Source: GCA-2720865 sp047630275
GTDB lineage: Bacteria; Bdellovibrionota; Bacteriovoracia; Bacteriovoracales; Bacteriovoracaceae
NCBI GenBank assembly: GCA_047630275.1
Contig: JBLHVN010000001.1
Span: forward strand, 1,488,001 to 1,552,000
Direction of reading: 5' to 3'
Length of the DNA: 64,000 nucleotides
A program made the position numbers and the translations under genes. Under the pieces are notes generated by a model, which had not been told where the DNA came from, made no database searches, and was given only the letters and a program-made list of their open reading frames with translations. Shown here piece by piece: positions 26,398 to 34,844 of this stretch. Positions within the stretch are counted from its first letter, which is position 1, and the number at the start of each line of letters is the position of its first letter.

Positions 26398-27267
26398 ATG
26401 GCCTCATTTTTTTCAAAATTCAAAGAACAACCTAAGCATATAGATAGGCCTAAGGGTAAGGTCATCTCTTTTCTCAATCAAAAAGGCGGCGTGGGTAAGA
26501 CCACCATGGCCTATAATACGGCCTTTGCTTTAGCTGAAGAAGGGCATAAGGTTTTATGCCTAGATCTTGACCCGCAGGCCAATCTATCTCTTCTTTTTAA
26601 CGCTGATAAAACAGGTGAGACTCATATCCATCACCTCCTTATCAACAGCATAAGAGAACTTAAGGCCCTTCATGTAAGCTCTTTGATTGATGACATCTTA
26701 ATAAAAGATTCAGGCGTTGATCTTCTCCCGGCAGGACAAGAACTAAGTGGTTTTGAATTATCAGTAGCGGGAATCAATTCCCCTAGGCAGTTAATCCTTA
26801 AGAGCTTCCTAGAAAAGAATGATCTTTTAAATAGATATGATTATATCATTGTAGATTGTCCACCGACCCTTGGGCTTCTTGTTGTGAACATCCTTTGCGC
26901 TAGTCAAGGTGTGATGATTCCTTTTAAGGCCGATGAATTTTCAAGAAAGGGGCTTGCCCATTTTTATGATGTTCTAGGTGATGTTAGTGAAATGGGAATC
27001 ACAAGAGCTCCTGATGTCTTGGCCCATATTCCTAATATGGTAGACCTAAGACGAAAACAAGAATCAAAAGATTTACAAATTATAACTGAAGACCGAGCAG
27101 GGGCCCTTACGGTAGATCCATTTTTCAACCGAGCTCAGTTAGTAAAAAGCCAGGCTCAAAAGAAGTCGGTTTTTTCTTATAAGGCCAAAGAATACTTACC
27201 ACTGCAAAAACAGTTTAGCGGGCTAGCAGGAATCATTACTAAATGGAACGAACAATATGAGCACTAA
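26398..27267 (+). CDS. ParA/Soj-family ATPase, orphan
   Basis: A 289-residue ParA-type ATPase with the deviant Walker A motif KGGVGKT (signature K29, catalytic K34), Walker A' CLDLDPQANLS and Walker B IIVDCPPTLG. Such proteins dimerise on ATP and bind DNA non-specifically to position plasmids, chromosomes or large complexes. No parB-like gene or parS site is nearby, so a chromosome-partition role is unlikely. A 91-residue gene overlaps its 3' end by 11 bp and may encode the partner. The N-terminus carries about 20 extra residues before the ATPase core. Confidence 0.92.
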   Translation: MASFFSKFKEQPKHIDRPKGKVISFLNQKGGVGKTTMAYNTAFALAEEGHKVLCLDLDPQANLSLLFNADKTGETHIHHLLINSIRELKALHVSSLIDDILIKDSGVDLLPAGQELSGFELSVAGINSPRQLILKSFLEKNDLLNRYDYIIVDCPPTLGLLVVNILCASQGVMIPFKADEFSRKGLAHFYDVLGDVSEMGITRAPDVLAHIPNMVDLRRKQESKDLQIITEDRAGALTVDPFFNRAQLVKSQAQKKSVFSYKAKEYLPLQKQFSGLAGIITKWNEQYEH

Positions 27268-27532
27268 AAGTAAGAACCCTTTATTTGTTGTGACTAATAA
27301 AGGCCAAGATGTTGAAGAAGCGACGAACCTCTTTGATGCCCTGGTTAAGAAATTAGGCCTCGCTCCTGTGATCTCGATACTTGAGGGAATCTTACAAGAA
27401 CTTTTGAACAACGTAACAAGCTACTCGGGTTTTCTGGTCTTAAAGAGTTTTATCGACGAGTTAGTTCTTAACCTAGAAAGGTTGATTAAAAAGCTTGATC
27501 CGATCCTGGCCTTCTCTCTCTATAAAAGATAG
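27257..27532 (+). CDS. Small hypothetical protein coupled to ParA
   Basis: A 91-residue soluble, helical protein with no recognisable family. It has amphipathic helices (FDALVKKLGLAPVISILEGI, FIDELVLNLERLIKKL) and a basic end. Its start overlaps the ParA gene by 11 bp in another frame, which points to translational coupling. ParA systems often have a small activator of the ATPase with a basic N-terminus, and MSTKSKN would fit, but this is inference. A TATAAT box follows before the FecR-domain gene. Confidence 0.7.
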   Translation: MSTKSKNPLFVVTNKGQDVEEATNLFDALVKKLGLAPVISILEGILQELLNNVTSYSGFLVLKSFIDELVLNLERLIKKLDPILAFSLYKR

Positions 27533-27579
27533 TTATTTTCCTCTTTAATCATTTCCTTGTTCTCCTATAATAGAGAGGA

Positions 27580-28629
27580 ATGATTAAAAAACTCTTCTAT
27601 CTTATTTCAGTCATCATGATTGTTTACACAGGAATGATGTTCCGCTTACGTCCCGGGCAAATGTTTAAAGGGAAAAGTGCACCTAAAGAAAAAACGGCGA
27701 TGGTTCGAGAAAAGCCAGCCGTGAGTAAGGCCTTTGAAATATCTGAAGAAAGAAAAGTCATCCTATTAAATTTCACTGGCAATGTTGAAGTCGTGAAGAA
27801 GGGACAAAGAGTCCCAGGCGCTAGGGGAATGGTTCTAGGGTTTAAAGATGAGATTTATACTTCTAGAAAAAGCGTCGCCATCTTAAGTTTTGCTAATAAT
27901 TCAACCATCAAGATCTTTTCAGGTTCTGCGTTTAAGATTACAAAGATTCAAAGCCGTGAGAGGTCTGATTCTAATATGCAGTATAATCTTTTCGAACTTA
28001 AGAGGGGAGCCTTATTGGTGGATTTTATCAACCAAGGCAAGAGCCACTTCTTAGAGATTACCTCTCCCGTTTCAAAACTGCAGATTAGAGGGACACAATT
28101 TCTTTACTTACATAATGAAAAAAAGAGACGGTCTCAACTAGCGGTTAGAGAGGGGATTGTTAAGGTCTTTGGGGCCAACCCAAAGAAATCAAAATTTGTC
28201 TTAGAAAATCAAGGTACTCTCGTTAAAGGTGATGGAAAGTTAGAAGAAGTCATTGAGGATAAGTGGGTGGAGAAGATCAATTGGTCAAAGCTTGCTAGGG
28301 GGAGTGGCATAGACTTGTATGATCCTAAGGCCAGTAATCTTGTTAAAGATAAATGGAAGAAAGATCGAGCTTCAAAGCAAAAGTATACAATGGCACAAGT
28401 GAGCAAGAATGTAGGAAAAGCAGCTTCAAAAACAAAGGCCGGCGGCATGATCAAGTCGGTGGTGGGAAAGGTATTAGAAGTAGGCGGCGCCATTGCTGAA
28501 AAAGGAGTTAGCACTTTTAAGAAGGCCAATCCTGTTTCAAAGATCAATGAAGTCGGAGCAGATGTTAAGAACTTTGAAGACGAGCAAAAAAAGAAGCAGG
28601 CCCTTCTTGATTCTCTTGAAGAGAATTAA
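27580..28629 (+). CDS. FecR-domain protein, membrane anchored
   Basis: A 349-residue protein with an N-terminal membrane segment (about residues 4-22). A FecR-like domain covers about 60-200: GNVEVVKKGQRVPG, then FKDEIYTSRKSVAILSF, STIKIFSGSAFKI, LKRGALLVDF and SPVSKLQIRGTQF. In FecR itself this domain receives a signal in the periplasm; stand-alone copies are common in Bdellovibrionota. The C-terminal 100 residues are lysine-rich and helical, with no known fold. A TATAAT box (27566-27571) ends only 8 bp before the ATG, so if used it would give an almost leaderless mRNA. It overlaps the convergent barrel gene by 4 bp. Confidence 0.85.
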   Translation: MIKKLFYLISVIMIVYTGMMFRLRPGQMFKGKSAPKEKTAMVREKPAVSKAFEISEERKVILLNFTGNVEVVKKGQRVPGARGMVLGFKDEIYTSRKSVAILSFANNSTIKIFSGSAFKITKIQSRERSDSNMQYNLFELKRGALLVDFINQGKSHFLEITSPVSKLQIRGTQFLYLHNEKKRRSQLAVREGIVKVFGANPKKSKFVLENQGTLVKGDGKLEEVIEDKWVEKINWSKLARGSGIDLYDPKASNLVKDKWKKDRASKQKYTMAQVSKNVGKAASKTKAGGMIKSVVGKVLEVGGAIAEKGVSTFKKANPVSKINEVGADVKNFEDEQKKKQALLDSLEEN

Positions 28630-29912
28630 AAGAAGTTCATAAGCGGCAGGCCAATAGAGAGTCCGGCCATCTTAGAGACAAAACCATTTTGACCCCAAGT
28701 TATATAGTTAAATTCCCAAAAAGGACCTTTTCCCCAGCGGACCCAGGTATTGGTGTATTCAACTTCGCTTTGAGTGGAGAGAAACATACCAAAGCTAATA
28801 AGGTAGTTCTCTATACCAAAAGCATTCTTATAATTAATCTCAGCCCCTTGAGGAAAGATGACTTTATTTTGCGCTTCAGATAATCCATTTCCTTGTTTAA
28901 AATAGAGCCCCTGCGCTCCTAAGAGAGGAACAATCTCAAGGCGTCCGTCGAGGGCGTCAGCTAGCTGGTAAGCAAAATAGAATCCAGAGTTATTAAAGAT
29001 AGTCTTATTATAAGCAAGGGCATCAAAGACTCTGACACTGGTATGGCGAGTCAGGTCTAACTTTCCATAGAGGTAGAGAACGGGAGCAACCTTCCAATCA
29101 TCCTTTTTAATGACTGATTCACCATAGACACCGGCCGGTCCAAAACCAAAAGCGGTTTTTAATCGGTGTAATCTTTTAGGAAGCCTGGCCTTTACCTGGA
29201 CAGTTTTTTTCTTACCCTCTTGATCTAAGATAGTGAAAGTGACTGGAGAGTTATCTTTGATGAAAGTGGTGTAGGGAGGCTTCTTGCCATTGATAAGTTG
29301 AATATTCGTGGCCGAAAAAGTAACTTCTAAAAAAGGCTTCTCATAGCCCCAAGTTCCTACTCTTTCTAAGCGGCAGCCAACACTCATATAAACATCATCA
29401 AGACCTGTTATATTGAGCCCATACTTAACGCAGCTATAATCAATAAGCTTAGTGTTCTTTTTTTTGTCGATGATCTCCGAAAAAGTGTGAAGCTTCTCAA
29501 TAACAGTATTGCTCTGGATGACTTTGATAACGCCTGGATCAAATAAGCTGACAAATAATTCTGTATAAAGATACTTTCCCCGTTTTTGCGGGATAACACT
29601 CTTGCCAGCAAATTCGATATGAATATTGCTTTGTCCCTTTAAGATATGAATCGCCAAGCGGGCGCGAGGGGTTAGGAGGTTACTTTTATTTCTTATCCAT
29701 TGCACAGAGCCTTCAAGAAGGTTTGCTTTTACAAAGGGGCTTTTGAATTCCTTTTCTACTTTAAAATCATTGAGATCAAGGGGCACTCTAGACTTACCAA
29801 TTTGAACCGGTCCAAAGGAGACACTAAAGGCGCTGTCTCCGGCTAAACTATCTGTTGAAGAAAAGAGTAGAACAAGGGCAAGGGCTAAAAAGAATGAGGC
29901 GTGGATTTTCAT
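28626..29912 (-). CDS. Exported, probable outer-membrane protein
   Basis: A 428-residue protein with a signal peptide (about 1-24, ending SLA). The first 250 residues are mixed beta and contain two Cys that could pair (SCVKYGL, GCRLERV). The C-terminal part (from about 265) has alternating aromatic beta strands (YFAYQLADAL, FWEFNYITWG) and ends LPLMNFF with a terminal Phe, as in outer-membrane barrels. No family is recognised. It converges on the FecR gene by 4 bp. A neighbouring minus-strand gene encodes another small exported protein, possibly transcribed with it. Confidence 0.7.
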   Translation of the reverse strand: MKIHASFFLALALVLLFSSTDSLAGDSAFSVSFGPVQIGKSRVPLDLNDFKVEKEFKSPFVKANLLEGSVQWIRNKSNLLTPRARLAIHILKGQSNIHIEFAGKSVIPQKRGKYLYTELFVSLFDPGVIKVIQSNTVIEKLHTFSEIIDKKKNTKLIDYSCVKYGLNITGLDDVYMSVGCRLERVGTWGYEKPFLEVTFSATNIQLINGKKPPYTTFIKDNSPVTFTILDQEGKKKTVQVKARLPKRLHRLKTAFGFGPAGVYGESVIKKDDWKVAPVLYLYGKLDLTRHTSVRVFDALAYNKTIFNNSGFYFAYQLADALDGRLEIVPLLGAQGLYFKQGNGLSEAQNKVIFPQGAEINYKNAFGIENYLISFGMFLSTQSEVEYTNTWVRWGKGPFWEFNYITWGQNGFVSKMAGLSIGLPLMNFF

Positions 29913-29938
29913 AGGGGAAAGTGTAACAAAAGCCGTGG

Positions 29939-30241
29939 TTAACGGGAACGGTATCTAAGTTTTTTTTTGTCTTTATGAACTGCGCCATGTTCTAAAGCAG
30001 CTTCCTTAGGTAGTTCCTTCTTTAGAACCCCGGCTTGCCCCGTTGAAACTTCATCTACAATCCATTCAACCTTAGGCTTTATCTCATTTTCACCAGGGAG
30101 GTTAACCTCCACTGTCTTTGAGGCCTCTTCTAAAAAGCTTAGCTCATCATAAAGGCTAGTTTCGCTAGCTCCTAAAGCTAAAGGGCCCAAAAAAAGGAGC
30201 AAGGCCGCTTGTCTAATAGTATTGAGATTGGGTACAAACAC
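29939..30241 (-). CDS. Small exported hypothetical protein
   Basis: A 100-residue protein with a signal-peptide-like start (hydrophobic residues 11-24, LLLFLGPLALGA) and a charged mature part ending in a lysine- and arginine-rich tail. No motif is recognised. The start given is GTG at 30241, just 6 bp from the queA start on the other strand. That leaves no room for two ordinary promoters, so one of the two starts may be wrong or the promoters overlap the genes. A TTG inside the hydrophobic stretch would remove the signal peptide, so the GTG is preferred. Confidence 0.55.
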   Translation of the reverse strand: MFVPNLNTIRQAALLLFLGPLALGASETSLYDELSFLEEASKTVEVNLPGENEIKPKVEWIVDEVSTGQAGVLKKELPKEAALEHGAVHKDKKKLRYRSR

Positions 30242-30247
30242 TCTTAA

Positions 30248-31297
30248 ATGATGACATATAATGAAGAAGATTCAAAGCTAAGCTCTTATGATTACGAGTT
30301 ACCAGAGGAACTTGTCGCGGAGCGTCCGGTTCCTGATCGAGCATCCTCTAGGCTCCTTATCTATAATGAAGAAACTGACTCCGTTGATCACGCTCAGTTT
30401 ACTAAGATAATCGAAGAGCTACCAAAGGGCAGCACCTTGGTTCTTAATAGATCAAAGGTCTATCCTTGTAGGCTCTTTGGAAAAAAGGAAACCGGGGCTA
30501 AAGTAGAAGTCTTTATCCTAAGTTTAGATTCTGTTGATGGAGCTTATCCTGTTTTATTAAAAAGCAGTTCTAAAAAAAGGGTGGGGGATAAGATCCTTTT
30601 TGAAAAAGGATTAAGCTGCACTATCTCTAAGGTTCTAGAAGGAACCTTTGAGGTTAAGTTCTCAGGTTATAGCGCTAGAGAAGTTGTAGAACAAATAGGC
30701 GTCGTGCCTCTTCCTCCTTATATAAGAGGGGGCCTCTCTGATGAATTAGATAAGAGCACTTATCAGACAGTTTATGCTAAAGAACTAGGCTCAGTAGCCG
30801 CCCCCACGGCCGGGCTACACTTTACTCCAGAATTAATTGAGAGCTTAAAAGAAAAAGAGATACAAGTGGCTTATGTGACCTTGCATGTGGGCCTTGGAAC
30901 CTTTCTTCCGGTGAAAACTGAAGAGATAGGCGAACATAAGATGCATAGTGAAAAGTACTTTGTTGATAGTGAGAACTTAGAATTGATTAAAAAGGCCAAA
31001 AAGTTAATTTGTGTAGGAACGACGAGCCTTAGGGTTTTAGAGTCAATGCCTGAAGACTTAGCCGCAGATCAGGTCTATGAAACCGACATCTTCCTCCATC
31101 CTGGAAAGAAAGTCAGGTCAATAGACGGGATGATTACAAACTTTCATTTGCCTAAGAGTTCTTTGATCATGCTTGTGAGTGCCTTAGTGGGAAGAGAGAA
31201 AACATTAGAATTATATAAAGAGGCCATTGATTTAAGATACCGCTTCTTTAGTTATGGGGATGCAATGCTGATAAAAAGAAAGGGGCGCTGGTCATGA
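30248..31297 (+). CDS. queA: S-adenosylmethionine:tRNA ribosyltransferase-isomerase
   Basis: A 349-residue QueA that transfers and isomerises the ribose of S-adenosylmethionine onto preQ1 in tRNA, giving epoxyqueuosine. Family landmarks are YELPEELVAERP, the RLFGKKETGAKVEVF segment, PLPPYIRG, VAAPTAGLHFT, VTLHVGLGTFLPV and THLPKSSLI-like FHLPKSSLIMLV. The length is normal. It overlaps tgt, the preceding step of the pathway, by 4 bp (ATGA). The group queA-tgt-yajC-tatA-secD-secF reads as one operon, as in many proteobacteria. Confidence 0.96.
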   Translation: MMTYNEEDSKLSSYDYELPEELVAERPVPDRASSRLLIYNEETDSVDHAQFTKIIEELPKGSTLVLNRSKVYPCRLFGKKETGAKVEVFILSLDSVDGAYPVLLKSSSKKRVGDKILFEKGLSCTISKVLEGTFEVKFSGYSAREVVEQIGVVPLPPYIRGGLSDELDKSTYQTVYAKELGSVAAPTAGLHFTPELIESLKEKEIQVAYVTLHVGLGTFLPVKTEEIGEHKMHSEKYFVDSENLELIKKAKKLICVGTTSLRVLESMPEDLAADQVYETDIFLHPGKKVRSIDGMITNFHLPKSSLIMLVSALVGREKTLELYKEAIDLRYRFFSYGDAMLIKRKGRWS

Positions 31298-32409
31298 GTT
31301 TTTTTACTTTAGAAGGAACCTCACAAAATGCCAGGGCCGGAACTATTAAGACTGCCCATGGTGATATTCAAACTCCTATTTTTATGCCCGTAGGAACAAG
31401 AGGGGCGATCAAGACCTTAGAGACTTCTCATATTGAATCGATGAAGGCCCAGATTATTCTAGGCAATACTTATCACCTTTATTTAAGGCCAGGTCATGAA
31501 TTGATTGAAAAAGTAGGGGGCGGTCTCCACGGTTTTATGGACTGGAAAGGCCCAATCCTCACTGACTCGGGGGGCTTTCAAGTCTTTTCTTTAAGTGACT
31601 TAAATAAAGTGACTGAAGAAGGGGTCAAGTTTAAGTCTCATATTGATGGCAGCTATCATATGTTCACTCCAGAGAAATCTATGGAGATTCAAAAAGCCTT
31701 AGGCTCTGATATTGTCATGGTCTTTGATGAGTGTCCGGCCCTACCTGCCACTAAAGAGGCCCTCCATAAATCAATGGAGCTTACCTTAAGGTGGGCCAAG
31801 CGTTGTAAAGACTATGAATTAAAGCCCCATCAAAACCTCTTTGGCATTGTTCAGGGGGGTCTTCATCATGACATTAGAATGGAATGCTTAGAGCGCTTAG
31901 AGGAACTAGATTTTCCAGGCCTTGCCCTTGGGGGCCTTAGCGTTGGAGAAAAGAATGAAGAGATGGTTGAGTTCTTAAATGATTTTACGCCTAAGATGCC
32001 GGCCCATAAGCCTCGCTATCTAATGGGAGTTGGAAAACCCCTCGATATCTTAAATGGAATCCGCGCTGGGATTGATATGTTTGATTGCGTTCTTCCAAGC
32101 CGAAACGCTAGAAATGGGCAAGTCTTTACCTTTGATGGGCCCATGAATATAAAGAATGAAAGATATAAAGAAGACCCTAAGGGCATTGACCCTGAACTTA
32201 ATTGCCCACTCACAAAAAGATACAGCCGTGCTTACTTGCGTCATTTATTCAACGTCGGAGAGTACACGGCAGGACTTCTCATGACTTACCATAACCTCTA
32301 CTTCTTTCTAGAGTTGACGCGAAGGGCAAGGGAAGCTATTTTGCAAGGGAAGTTTGACGTCTTTTATGAGTCATTTTATAAACGCTACACAGCTAATCAA
32401 ATAAGTTAA
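31294..32409 (+). CDS. tgt: Queuine tRNA-ribosyltransferase with degenerate zinc site
   Basis: A 371-residue Tgt that exchanges guanine 34 of GUN tRNAs for preQ1. The catalytic aspartates are present: ILTDSGGFQVFSL (first Asp) and FDCVLPSRNARNG (nucleophile region). The C-terminal zinc site is unusual. E. coli numbering places ligands at C302, C304, C307 and H333; here the residues are L302, C304, T307 and H333, with identical numbering and the neighbouring YSRAYLRHL well conserved. So two of three Cys ligands are gone, and zinc binding is doubtful. It overlaps queA by 4 bp and lies 14 bp before yajC. Confidence 0.95.
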   Translation: MSFFTLEGTSQNARAGTIKTAHGDIQTPIFMPVGTRGAIKTLETSHIESMKAQIILGNTYHLYLRPGHELIEKVGGGLHGFMDWKGPILTDSGGFQVFSLSDLNKVTEEGVKFKSHIDGSYHMFTPEKSMEIQKALGSDIVMVFDECPALPATKEALHKSMELTLRWAKRCKDYELKPHQNLFGIVQGGLHHDIRMECLERLEELDFPGLALGGLSVGEKNEEMVEFLNDFTPKMPAHKPRYLMGVGKPLDILNGIRAGIDMFDCVLPSRNARNGQVFTFDGPMNIKNERYKEDPKGIDPELNCPLTKRYSRAYLRHLFNVGEYTAGLLMTYHNLYFFLELTRRAREAILQGKFDVFYESFYKRYTANQIS

Positions 32410-32423
32410 ATCTTGGAGACAGA

Positions 32424-32762
32424 ATGGATTTTTTATTTTCAGCAGCATACGCTCAAGAAGCCGGAGCAGCCGGACAACCAAACGCCATGGCACAGTTCGC
32501 ACCCTTTGTTATTATCTTTATCATCTTCTATTTTCTCATGATTCGTCCTCAGAAGAAGAAGCTTCAAGAAGAACAAGTAATGTTAGATTCTTTAACTAAA
32601 GGTGATGAAATCTTTACGAAATCAGGTATCATCGGAACTATTCACGGACTAACAGATAAAATCATCACGTTAGAAACTGAAGGTGGAAACAAATTAAAGG
32701 TTCTTCGTTCTCAAGCCGGCGGTAAGGCCAGCATGATCTTCGAAGATAAAAAGGAAAAATAA
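32424..32762 (+). CDS. yajC: Preprotein translocase subunit YajC
   Basis: A 112-residue YajC, a small accessory subunit of the SecDF complex in the inner membrane. It has one membrane helix (FAPFVIIFIIFYFLMIRP) followed by the typical PQKKKLQEEQ and the domain TKGDEIFTKSGIIGTIHG. GGAG lies before the ATG. It shares its last base with the tatA start (TAATG), so translation is coupled. The position before secD and secF is the standard one. Confidence 0.95.
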   Translation: MDFLFSAAYAQEAGAAGQPNAMAQFAPFVIIFIIFYFLMIRPQKKKLQEEQVMLDSLTKGDEIFTKSGIIGTIHGLTDKIITLETEGGNKLKVLRSQAGGKASMIFEDKKEK

Positions 32763-33043
32763 TGTTTGGACTAGGCGCAACAGAAGTCGTTGTTATTCTT
32801 ATTTTAGCACTGATCTTTATTGGGCCTAAAAAACTTCCCGAGCTCGCCAAAGGGCTCGGCAAGGGTCTTCGCGAGTTTCAAAAAGCCAAAGATGATCTAA
32901 TGACTCAGGTAAATGAAGAAGTTGAAGACGCAAAGCTTGATGAGTTAATCGAGCAGAAGAAAAAAGAAGAAGCCGACAAAAAGATCACCGGCGTCACAAC
33001 TGACGCAGCAGAGCAAAAAGCCGACACTGAAAAACTCTCTTAA
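32762..33043 (+). CDS. tatA: Sec-independent protein translocase TatA-family subunit
   Basis: A 93-residue TatA/TatE-type protein of the twin-arginine export channel. It has a short N-terminal membrane helix (EVVVILILALIFIGP), the hinge GPKKLPEL, and an amphipathic helix (LAKGLGKGLREFQKAKDDL), then an acidic/lysine-rich tail. TatA was preferred to TatB because of length and the KLPELAKGLGKG pattern; TatB is usually longer. No tatB or tatC lies near it. It starts at the last base of yajC. About 80 bp with a promoter-like sequence separate it from secD. Confidence 0.88.
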   Translation: MFGLGATEVVVILILALIFIGPKKLPELAKGLGKGLREFQKAKDDLMTQVNEEVEDAKLDELIEQKKKEEADKKITGVTTDAAEQKADTEKLS

Positions 33044-33063
33044 GATTCTAAAAACTTAAGTCT

Positions 33064-33092
33064 TTTAAAACTAAGACCTTCTCGCTTATAAT
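33064..33092 (+). promoter_or_regulatory. Possible sigma-70 promoter before secD
   Basis: TTTAAA (33064-33069) and a consensus TATAAT (33087-33092) are 17 bp apart, 30 bp before the secD ATG. The -10 box is perfect and the -35 box matches at four of six positions. It could allow secD-secF expression apart from queA-tgt-yajC-tatA. Confidence 0.4.
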
Positions 33093-33121
33093 AGCCTTCA
33101 TCTATAAAGAAGGAATTTTAA

Positions 33122-34828
33122 ATGAAAAGAAGTTGGTGGTATCGATTTACCTTTCTCTTAATTGTAACAGTCATGTCTATTGTGGTTGTTATCCCAACAG
33201 CAATGAACTTTGGGGAAGAGAGTAATTATCCCGTTAAATCTAAGATCAATCTAGGACTCGACCTTCAGGGTGGACTCTATATGATCTTAGGAATTGATTT
33301 TAACAAGGTCTACCTTGATGAGATCAAAGGCTACGCCAGAAGGATTGAGTTTGTTCTCAATGACGATGGTATTGGCGCTAAGGTTGGAGTCGTTGATAAA
33401 ACTGAGATCTCAGATCCGAGGCATTCAATTATTTTAACAAATCCAGCAGACGCTTCAAAAGCAAAAGACAGAGTTAGGCAATACTTTGGAAGTTACTTAA
33501 GACTAACGGCCGAAGAAGGAGCGACTCTACAATTTGGTATGGCAACTGTTGCTAAGACTCAAATTGAAGAGCAGTCTGTTTCAAAATCAATTGAAGTTAT
33601 TCGAAATAGAATTGATGAGTTTGGTGTAACTGAACCAGAGATTATTTCTCAAGGTAACGATAGAATCATCGTTCAGCTTCCTGGTGTTAAAGACATTGAT
33701 AGAGCAAAAGAACTTATCGGTAAAACCGCTAAGCTTTCTTTTAAGATGGTTAACGATGAAGTTTCTGGGGCAACTGTTCAGGGCTGGATCGACGAAGCCA
33801 CAGCTGCTGGAATTGTTTATAAAAAAGGAGAGAGGTTCTCTCTTTATATAGCAAAACTAAATGATCACTTAAGATCTAAGTTTCCTCCAGGCTTTGAACT
33901 TGCCTTTGAGAAGAGAGTTTCAAAGTTTAATAACGAAACTGAAGCTCAGATTCCCTACTTAATCGAATCAAACCCAAAGTTAACTGGGGATGAACTGCAA
34001 GATGCAAGAGTTCAGATTGATCAGCAAAAGAATGAGCCTTATGTTTCTCTTGAGTTTAAGTCCCAAGGGGCAAAACTCTTTGAGCAATTAACAGGTGATA
34101 ATGTTGGTAAAAGAATGGCCATCGTCTTAGACGGTAATGTTTATTCAGCTCCAAACATCAATGAGAAGATCGGTGGTGGTCGCGCTCAGATTACTCTTGG
34201 CCGCGGTGGCTTTGATCAATCAATGAGAGAGGCTAGAGACCTTGCCTTAGTTCTTAGAGCCGGTGCCCTTCCTGTGCAGCTTGATTTTCAAGAGCAAAGA
34301 TCAGTGGGGCCTTCCCTTGGTCAAGATTCAATTGTGAAAGCTCGTTACGCTTCAATCATCGGTTGTATCGTAGTCTTCCTTTTCATCCTCATCTATTACA
34401 AGATAGCCGGTGGAATTGCGATGATGACCCTCTCTTTAAATATTCTTTTCATCCTAGCTTGCTTAGTAGGACTTGAGGCAACTCTAACTCTTCCTGGTAT
34501 TGCCGGTATCGCTCTTACAGTTGGTATGGCCGTGGATGCGAACATCATTATCTATGAGAGGATTCGAGAAGAGATACGAAAAGGTGTTGGAAACTACAAG
34601 GCCGTGGAAAGTGGGTTTGAATCAGCTTTTCTAACGATTGTAGATGCAAACATTACAACCGCCCTTGCTGGTATTTGTTTATTAAATTTTGGTACTGGTC
34701 CAATTAGAGGTTTCGCCGTCACACTGCTTATCGGAATTGTGGCCACTGTTTATTCAGCCTACTTTGTAGGGAAGCTTTTATTTGAATTATATATGAACAA
34801 AGTAGAAGGCCAGGACCTTTCAATTTAA
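33122..34828 (+). CDS. secD: Protein translocase subunit SecD
   Basis: A 568-residue SecD, which with SecF uses the proton gradient to pull exported proteins through the membrane. Landmarks are the first membrane helix, LGLDLQGGLYMI, the P1 periplasmic domain (about residues 60-340), RAGALPVQLDFQEQRSVGPSLG and the C-terminal six-helix region with VGMAVDANIIIYERIREE. It is intact and of normal length. AGAAGGA precedes the ATG. It is followed by secF after 16 bp. Confidence 0.96.
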   Translation: MKRSWWYRFTFLLIVTVMSIVVVIPTAMNFGEESNYPVKSKINLGLDLQGGLYMILGIDFNKVYLDEIKGYARRIEFVLNDDGIGAKVGVVDKTEISDPRHSIILTNPADASKAKDRVRQYFGSYLRLTAEEGATLQFGMATVAKTQIEEQSVSKSIEVIRNRIDEFGVTEPEIISQGNDRIIVQLPGVKDIDRAKELIGKTAKLSFKMVNDEVSGATVQGWIDEATAAGIVYKKGERFSLYIAKLNDHLRSKFPPGFELAFEKRVSKFNNETEAQIPYLIESNPKLTGDELQDARVQIDQQKNEPYVSLEFKSQGAKLFEQLTGDNVGKRMAIVLDGNVYSAPNINEKIGGGRAQITLGRGGFDQSMREARDLALVLRAGALPVQLDFQEQRSVGPSLGQDSIVKARYASIIGCIVVFLFILIYYKIAGGIAMMTLSLNILFILACLVGLEATLTLPGIAGIALTVGMAVDANIIIYERIREEIRKGVGNYKAVESGFESAFLTIVDANITTALAGICLLNFGTGPIRGFAVTLLIGIVATVYSAYFVGKLLFELYMNKVEGQDLSI

Positions 34829-34844
34829 GAAAAGGATTATTTTT

